Assembly (NCBI GenBank): GCA_902812485.1
Contig: CADDZS010000007.1
Location: 1 to 35,794, forward strand
Direction of reading: 5' to 3'
From: an archaeon
Lineage (GTDB): Archaea; Thermoproteota; Nitrososphaeria; Nitrososphaerales; CADDZS01
DNA: 35,794 nucleotides
In this document: one piece after another, positions 31,598 through 35,794 of the stretch
Layout of the letters: the number at the start of each line of letters is the position of its first letter
How positions within the stretch are numbered: the stretch's first letter is position 1
Translations under genes and position numbers: made by a program
The notes under the pieces: generated by a model
Told to the model about the DNA's origin: nothing
The model's database searches: none
The model's input: only the letters and a program-made list of their open reading frames with translations

Positions 31598-31798
31598 TTG
31601 TCAGTGAAAGATCCATATGCTGCAAGAAGAATGAAAAGAAACAGAGCGCCACACGCAATTGAAGACGAACAAGGGACAAGCAATCGCGAAAAGGATTTAG
31701 AAATAGATAACAGAGCAGGGCTCGAAGACATCATACCCGAGTCCCAACGAGCTGCTGTGCTTAGAGCTCGCTCGAAACGAAAAGCTTCTCCACCATAG
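31598..31798 (+). CDS. Small charged protein of unknown function (start uncertain)
   Basis: 66 residues from TTG. Highly hydrophilic, with a basic start (YAARRMKRNRAPH), an acidic middle (IEDEQGTSNREKDLEIDN) and a basic end (LRARSKRKASPP). It stops 1 nt short of the convergent gene at 31800. The frame remains open for ten more codons upstream and reads ERDNIERFAIALSV, which also looks coding but has no start codon, so the true N-terminus may be longer. The opposite strand holds a 101-codon frame rich in Ser and Leu, which I regard as its shadow. No family was recognised. Confidence 0.4.
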   Translation: MSVKDPYAARRMKRNRAPHAIEDEQGTSNREKDLEIDNRAGLEDIIPESQRAAVLRARSKRKASPP

Positions 31799-31799
31799 T

Positions 31800-32510
31800 T
31801 CATTCTTTGAAATGTGGCGGAAGCTTTCTCACTTTTGCGCAGTGGAACTCATCAACAAGCTTTGGAAGCGGCTTCCAGCCACGCTGGTAGAATACCCCGC
31901 GTAGAGCCTTTGGAGTGACCTGAGTTTCAGTTAGAACATCAACTATCTCCTTTTGAGAGATCTCCAAGAATTTGTAATAATCTTGGTCGTAGACACTCAA
32001 ACCGTAATGCTCCCTGACGTCGTTGTCCCAAGGAACGAATAGATCTGGAGAAAGCACGTGGAGAATCCTTGTGGCGCACACATGGCCGACTCTATCCTTC
32101 AGAAAGTTGAAAGCTTCAAAGACTGCGGTTTTGTGCTTGACTGATTCCATCTCTTCGATCTTCACGCCCCGAAGAGGCTCCACAACTCGTAAAGCTGGGT
32201 TCACTATTCCTCCCAGCTCACTGGGCTTGCTTATTCGAAAGCTTTCGAGAAGGGGTCGGGGCATCATGCCAACTTCACAGAGATAGCCGAAGATCTCTAT
32301 TGCGCCCTTGCTTTCAAGCGCGGATCTATACTCGGGTTCGTCGTAGTCGTCTGAGAGTGGGAAAGAATCAACACAGAGACATTTTTCGTTCGAGACGGCG
32401 TGTCTTTTCTGCGCCGCATTTGACTCGAGATTGTTGTAGCTGCATATCCCCAAGCGCAGAAGCATCATGCTAAGCTCAGGAGACGAAACCGAGACAGAAG
32501 ATGAGGACAA
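31800..32510 (-). CDS. Uncharacterised protein with a base-excision-like 'RILH...PDLFVPWD' motif
   Basis: 236 residues from TTG at 32510, or 222 from an ATG at 32468 (MMLLRLG). The middle has ATRILHVLSPDLFVPWDNDV followed by REHYGLSVYDQDYYKFLEIS. The order K/R-x-LH...P-x-LF-x-x-WD...Y is seen in a group of uncharacterised archaeal and bacterial proteins. Some of these are suspected relatives of helix-hairpin-helix DNA glycosylases, but I see no complete HhH-GPD motif. Cysteines in the first part (CSYNN, CLCVDS) and GYLCEVGMM are not in a metal pattern. A TATA box at 32551-32558 favours the longer start; another at about 32514-32521 favours the shorter. Confidence 0.6.
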   Translation of the reverse strand: MSSSSVSVSSPELSMMLLRLGICSYNNLESNAAQKRHAVSNEKCLCVDSFPLSDDYDEPEYRSALESKGAIEIFGYLCEVGMMPRPLLESFRISKPSELGGIVNPALRVVEPLRGVKIEEMESVKHKTAVFEAFNFLKDRVGHVCATRILHVLSPDLFVPWDNDVREHYGLSVYDQDYYKFLEISQKEIVDVLTETQVTPKALRGVFYQRGWKPLPKLVDEFHCAKVRKLPPHFKE

Positions 32511-32700
32511 TTTGATAAATGCTTCTCATTCTGGCCGTTTCTAGGCCCTCTATATAATTACCTATTTTCATAGTTGAGATTGATGGGCATGGAAAGCTAT
32601 AGGATCTCTAGCACGCACCAGTCGTGCTATGAGGACGGAACGCCTAAAACTTCACATCGTAATTCATTCCGATCTTGTCTCAAAAAATCTGTCTTCCTGT
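32511..32700. other. Intergenic region with a hairpin
   Basis: The TATA-like TATATAATTA at 32551-32560 can be read on both strands. About 50 nt further on the plus strand, TAGCACG at 32609-32615 and CGTGCTA at 32623-32629 form a perfect 7-bp stem with a 7-nt loop. A plus transcript starting near 32580 could contain this hairpin. No tRNA, C/D-box or other known RNA class was recognised. Confidence 0.3.
32551..32558 (-). promoter_or_regulatory. TATA box of the uncharacterised 236-residue protein
   Basis: The minus strand reads ATTATATA, about 41-48 nt upstream of the TTG start. Confidence 0.45.
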
Positions 32701-33048
32701 TCACAATTTTCCCTGTCTGATTACAATCTCAACATTGCGTTGCAAGAGCAAAATCATTCTCTCCCTGAAATGCTCTTCACAATCACTATACTCAGTTCTC
32801 GCGGGCCTTGCTCTATCAACCTTGAGCATTTGACACGTCTTGCACAAATGCGGGTCGTATCTAAGATTCCTCCTACTTCTAGGTGCCGCGATAACTCTCT
32901 CTTGCCATTTTACTCTTCCGTGAGACAATAAAAAGACTCGTCTTTCCTTCTTGCCATCCAAAAGAATCACTGCCTGAGAAGAGGAAGAATGAGCCGTCCA
33001 AATCAAAGTTTGATTCACTTGAACCCGTTTAAGAAGAAGAAAAAGCAT
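32701..33048 (-). CDS. Uncharacterised small protein with a CxxC motif
   Basis: 115 residues from ATG. Reads as a beta-rich, basic protein: VNQTLIWTAHSSSSQAVILL, DGKKERRVFLLSHGRVKWQE, RRNLRYDPHLCKTCQMLKV and SDCEEHFRERMILLLQRN. Cys in CKTC plus a later Cys-x5-like CEEH could hold a zinc ion. GTG at 33018 is an alternative start. The plus-strand frame over the same interval is poorer in protein character, so I favour this one. No family was recognised. Confidence 0.45.
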   Translation of the reverse strand: MLFLLLKRVQVNQTLIWTAHSSSSQAVILLDGKKERRVFLLSHGRVKWQERVIAAPRSRRNLRYDPHLCKTCQMLKVDRARPARTEYSDCEEHFRERMILLLQRNVEIVIRQGKL

Positions 33049-33098
33049 ATCCTTTGATTTATCCTTGAGAGCTCGAATCCCTCACTAGAGTTTTCTTA

Positions 33099-33114
33099 CT
33101 CTTTTGGAAAAGAG
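33099..33114. repeat. 16-nt inverted repeat
   Basis: CTCTTTTGGAAAAGAG: 7-bp arms with a 2-nt centre, about 50 nt after the stop of the amidohydrolase gene. It could be a terminator-associated hairpin or a site upstream of the small gene that ends at 32701. Confidence 0.3.
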
Positions 33115-33160
33115 CAAGGTTGATTGCGGATTCGGATACGTTGACTATCGCTAGTGTTCA

Positions 33161-33910
33161 TCACAAGCGCAAAACTTCCTTCGCGTTCGAGTAAAACACA
33201 CGCTCTAGCTCGCTTGAGTTCAAATCTGCCGAGCATATCCTTTGGATTTCCACGGCTGGCTCATGGAACGGAGTATCAGAGCCGTACATCACCCTGTTGT
33301 CACCCAAGAGTCTTATCGCTTCTTTGATTTTGGTGTGCATTGGCATCCCCGAAGTTTCAAGATATATATTATCTAGGCGCCTTGCAGTGTTGATCGCGGC
33401 TTGGATGTATACTCCATGCCCATGACCCATGTGTAGCATAATTATAGTCACGTCCCTGAAGTTCTCCGCGAGCTCGCCTATACTCCAGGGAAGTGAAAAA
33501 GGAGGATGCCCAGAGTGAATGGCGACTGGAACCTTAGCCCTCCTCGCCTCTTCCATTATCGGGTGCACGATCTCATCGTTGGGGAGGAATGCGTGGATCA
33601 GCGGATGAAGCTTTATTCCCTTGAACTTCCATTCGTTCAATGCTCTTTTCACCAGATCTAGTGCTTTTTCACCTTCGTTTGGATTCGGCCACACATATCC
33701 AACTAGTTCCCGGGGATACTTCTCGACGGCCCTCTTGACTTCATCGTTTTGGAAGTAAAAGAGAACAGATTTCGAAACATTGTAGAGGCGCATCTGTTCT
33801 ATGAGCTCATCAGCCGTAGATTCTAGGCCAGCCCAGCTCCCAAATCTACCTATGTGAGAATGAGCATCAATCTTTGGGCCTTCGTACGTTGGTGGGATTG
33901 AGACTTTCAT
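33161..33910 (-). CDS. Amidohydrolase-family metal hydrolase (PF04909-like)
   Basis: 249 residues, a compact TIM barrel. Metal-site residues typical of the amidohydrolase-2 group are visible: DAHSHIG with His17 and His19, KLHPLIH with His102, AIHSGHP with His132, LHMGHGHG with His160, and Asp212 in GSDTPF. Members are decarboxylases or hydrolases of small cyclic or carboxylic compounds; the exact substrate is not evident. It starts 22 nt after the stop of the amino-acid permease gene and is probably co-transcribed with it, so it may act on the compound the permease imports. Confidence 0.82.
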   Translation of the reverse strand: MKVSIPPTYEGPKIDAHSHIGRFGSWAGLESTADELIEQMRLYNVSKSVLFYFQNDEVKRAVEKYPRELVGYVWPNPNEGEKALDLVKRALNEWKFKGIKLHPLIHAFLPNDEIVHPIMEEARRAKVPVAIHSGHPPFSLPWSIGELAENFRDVTIIMLHMGHGHGVYIQAAINTARRLDNIYLETSGMPMHTKIKEAIRLLGDNRVMYGSDTPFHEPAVEIQRICSADLNSSELERVFYSNAKEVLRL

Positions 33911-33931
33911 GCAAGAGAAGACCAGCTGCTT

Positions 33932-35527
33932 CTACTCTGGAGGGAGTTCGTTGAAAATCACGCTCAGATCAAGGCCTCTTTTCTTCTTGTTGTAGTACTG
34001 AGAGACCGAATAAATTCCAAGCGCCGCAAGCAAGATCCCGCCAAGAAAAGCTTGTGCCCCACTTGAGAATGGCCCGACCGCAGGGTTAGTGATCGAATAG
34101 TATGCGAGATAGCCGAAAACGGCTAGCCCGATCGCCCCAAGTATAGAAACAAGAGGGATTCCAGAGATTACGAGTTTCTCGGAAGAGCTTTCGTAGATCT
34201 TCCTTCTACGAAAGGGGAGAACTATAGCTGATATCGAGGTGAGAATCCAAATCACTCCCAATATGAATATCGAATTGACCTGCGTTGCGATGAACGAAGT
34301 GAAAAATTCGAGGTACATAGGAACTATTGCGACGACAGCCGCCAAAGCAACGGCGAAAGTGGGAGTGTGAAATCTTGGACTGACATCGGCAAATTTGGCT
34401 GGTATCAAACCATCAAAGGACCAAGACATTACCATCCTGCTCACAAAGACGAATCCGAGCCAGCTCCATCCGATGTTTGAGACAAAAAGCCCGCCAAAGA
34501 TGAGCCAAGCTAGGAAAGGGTTGGGGGCGATCACGCTCGTGAATATCGTTGGAACCGGAGGATATCCTCCGCCTGCCGAGGGGGCTATTGTCCAAGCTTC
34601 TACGAAAGAGATTCCAACGACTCGATCAAAGAGATAAGTTAGGGCAAACCAGATGACTATTGAGAGTATCTCGGCTCCAACGAGGCCGTAAAGCAAGCTC
34701 CTTCTAGGATTTTTGATTTCTCCTCCGACCATTTGCATCACCGGGTACGGCCCTATGCTCACAAAGAGAAGTGGAATCACAGCCGAGAGATTCGCAAGGC
34801 TTGGGCCAGGAGAATAGCCCTTCGAAGCAGCTTGAGTGAATATGTCTGGGACTGAAGCAGTGAAAGAGGATGCGTGATTGTTGTAAGCGTCCACAAATGC
34901 CGCATGAGAGGTTGAAAGGAATATCCCAACAACCACTAGAAGAGTGAGAAAAGCGTAGCCGAAGAAGAAATAGATCACCCCCCTAAGAAATCTTCCGCCT
35001 ATGAGCACAGTGGTTGCTCCAAGCGCTAGGAGAACGAGTCCGATTCCAAACATGAGAATTCTGTCTGGAGAAGCTCCAAAGGGATTCATTGAGCTCCCAA
35101 GATTTGCCATGAAACTGTTTTTGAGTACCTCGCCTGCAAACCCCATTTGGCTGCCGGCTTCGCCGAAGGCCCAGTAAGCTCCTGAGCCAGCCGACACGAC
35201 ATAGGCTACGAAGAAAAGAAAGCCGGCCACAAAGCCAACAAGCGGAGTAAGAGTCCTAGAGATGAAAACGTAATCTCCTCCAGATCTGGGCATGATTACT
35301 GTCATCTGCCAGTATAGCAAAACGATGACCATCGCGATTACTGCCCAGACTGCAAGACTTGCGTAGTAGTTGACGTTGTGATAGTACCCAGGCGTAACCC
35401 AGAAGATGCCGGCCCAACTGCTAAGCCAGGGAAAATAAACGACCACCCAAGAGAAGACGGCAAATGCAGAAAGCTCTCTCACGAGCCCAGTTGAATTTCG
35501 AGTAAAGATAGGAGGTTTCGAGGCCAA
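33932..35527 (-). CDS. APC-superfamily amino-acid permease
   Basis: 531 residues from TTG with about twelve membrane helices. The early MPRSGGDYVFISRTL is the helix-2/3 signature of APC (amino acid-polyamine-organocation) transporters, with the GGDY bend often followed by R. MVGGEIKNPRRSLLYG is the conserved loop before the central helices. The substrate cannot be told: amino acid, amine or related. Length and topology are normal, with a short cytoplasmic tail (KKRGLDLSVIFNELPPE). It is the first gene of a pair with the amidohydrolase. A TATA box at 35567-35576 lies 40-49 nt upstream of the TTG. Confidence 0.85.
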   Translation of the reverse strand: MASKPPIFTRNSTGLVRELSAFAVFSWVVVYFPWLSSWAGIFWVTPGYYHNVNYYASLAVWAVIAMVIVLLYWQMTVIMPRSGGDYVFISRTLTPLVGFVAGFLFFVAYVVSAGSGAYWAFGEAGSQMGFAGEVLKNSFMANLGSSMNPFGASPDRILMFGIGLVLLALGATTVLIGGRFLRGVIYFFFGYAFLTLLVVVGIFLSTSHAAFVDAYNNHASSFTASVPDIFTQAASKGYSPGPSLANLSAVIPLLFVSIGPYPVMQMVGGEIKNPRRSLLYGLVGAEILSIVIWFALTYLFDRVVGISFVEAWTIAPSAGGGYPPVPTIFTSVIAPNPFLAWLIFGGLFVSNIGWSWLGFVFVSRMVMSWSFDGLIPAKFADVSPRFHTPTFAVALAAVVAIVPMYLEFFTSFIATQVNSIFILGVIWILTSISAIVLPFRRRKIYESSSEKLVISGIPLVSILGAIGLAVFGYLAYYSITNPAVGPFSSGAQAFLGGILLAALGIYSVSQYYNKKKRGLDLSVIFNELPPE

Positions 35528-35794
35528 GATGGGAATTTCTGTCAGTATTTCGGGGAGGCGATTTTTGTATTTATGCGTTCCACCTGCTAGTTCAAAGGAA
35601 TTTTTGGAAAAGAGTTACCCCTAGTTCAGACCGTCTTTTCCGTCATTTTCTTGTGTTGTGGAAGCTCTTTCTCCCACGGCCGTCCTCCTTTATTTCAAGG
35701 ATGGAAAGAAAGTATCGTATAGAAAAAGGAAGAAGGAAAATGCGAGTTTGCTTCCTTAGATTGTTGGCTTTGTTAGAGCGTAGTAGAAGTTTAG
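35528..35794. other. Right-hand intergenic end; possible partial plus-strand gene
   Basis: It contains the permease promoter near 35567. A plus-strand frame beginning at ATG 35701 (MERKYRIEKGRRKMRVCFLR) stays open to the edge. Its composition is basic and it is too short to judge. Nothing else was recognised. Confidence 0.25.
35567..35576 (-). promoter_or_regulatory. TATA box of the permease-amidohydrolase pair
   Basis: GCATAAATAC on the minus strand, centred about 44 nt upstream of the TTG start. It predicts a leader of roughly 15-20 nt. Confidence 0.5.

Noticed and set aside
31498-31803. 101-codon minus-strand frame
   Set aside because: Ser/Leu-rich composition typical of the antisense of a charged gene; the plus-strand frame is more protein-like.
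32629-32931. 100-codon plus-strand frame
   Set aside because: Antisense to a minus-strand frame with better protein character and a CxxC motif.
33068-33090. tRNA-like T-loop sequence (CTCGAATCC)
   Set aside because: No acceptor, D or anticodon stems could be placed on either side. No tRNA was found anywhere in the window.
1-35794. CRISPR arrays, insertion sequences, prophage genes or rRNA
   Set aside because: No regularly spaced repeats, transposase, integrase, terminal inverted repeats or rRNA sequence were seen on reading the window.

Overview
The window comes from an archaeal chromosome. Supporting genes are both subunits of the archaea-specific family D DNA polymerase, an Orc1/Cdc6 initiator, a geranylgeranylglyceryl phosphate synthase (archaeal ether lipids) and an Elf1-type elongation factor. 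Many starts lie about 25-35 nt downstream of a TATA box, so short-leader or leaderless transcripts are likely. PolD rules out ordinary crenarchaea. A thermopsin-like protease, PEF-type C-terminus, NikR-like regulator and a probable relaxed BHB intron fit a TACK lineage near Nitrososphaerota/Thaumarchaeota, possibly from an acidic habitat. The placement is inference.

Layout. 1-7.0 kb: a partial gene end, a secreted BNR-repeat protein, an S9 peptidase, a B3/B4-domain protein and a two-gene ABC-2 exporter. 7.0-8.9 kb: a tight minus-strand cluster with an ECF-type S component, a DUF4430-like membrane-anchored protein, a small CxxC protein and a Ser/Thr-rich protein ending in a PEF-type sorting/anchor segment, headed by a perfect 19-nt palindrome. 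9.0-13.5 kb: acetyl-CoA synthetase and several small proteins (two zinc ribbons, a membrane protein, a PPOX-fold protein). 13.5-23.6 kb: a replication island. An operon elf1 - GGGP synthase - PolD large subunit lies left of a replication origin. The origin has four Cdc6-binding ORB repeats in one orientation and an AT-rich element, followed by orc1/cdc6 and, converging on it, the PolD small subunit. 23.7-27.5 kb: a phosphohexomutase, serine hydroxymethyltransferase (glyA) and a membrane-tethered PLD-like/winged-helix protein. 27.5-35.5 kb: a PIG-V-like GT-C glycosyltransferase, a thermopsin-like surface protein, a NikR-like regulator, uncharacterised genes, and an amidohydrolase paired with an amino-acid permease.

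The two strongest unusual signals are these. (1) glyA is interrupted, immediately after the residue equivalent to E. coli Glu57, by a 39-nt segment with two in-frame stops. The segment folds into a long hairpin, and its ends sit in two 3-nt bulges at the positions cut by the archaeal tRNA-splicing endonuclease. Removing it restores a complete SHMT, so it looks like a protein-coding archaeal intron. (2) At the ORB cluster the plus strand switches abruptly from G/T-rich (left) to C/A-rich (right), independent of gene direction and opposite to the usual leading-strand polarity.
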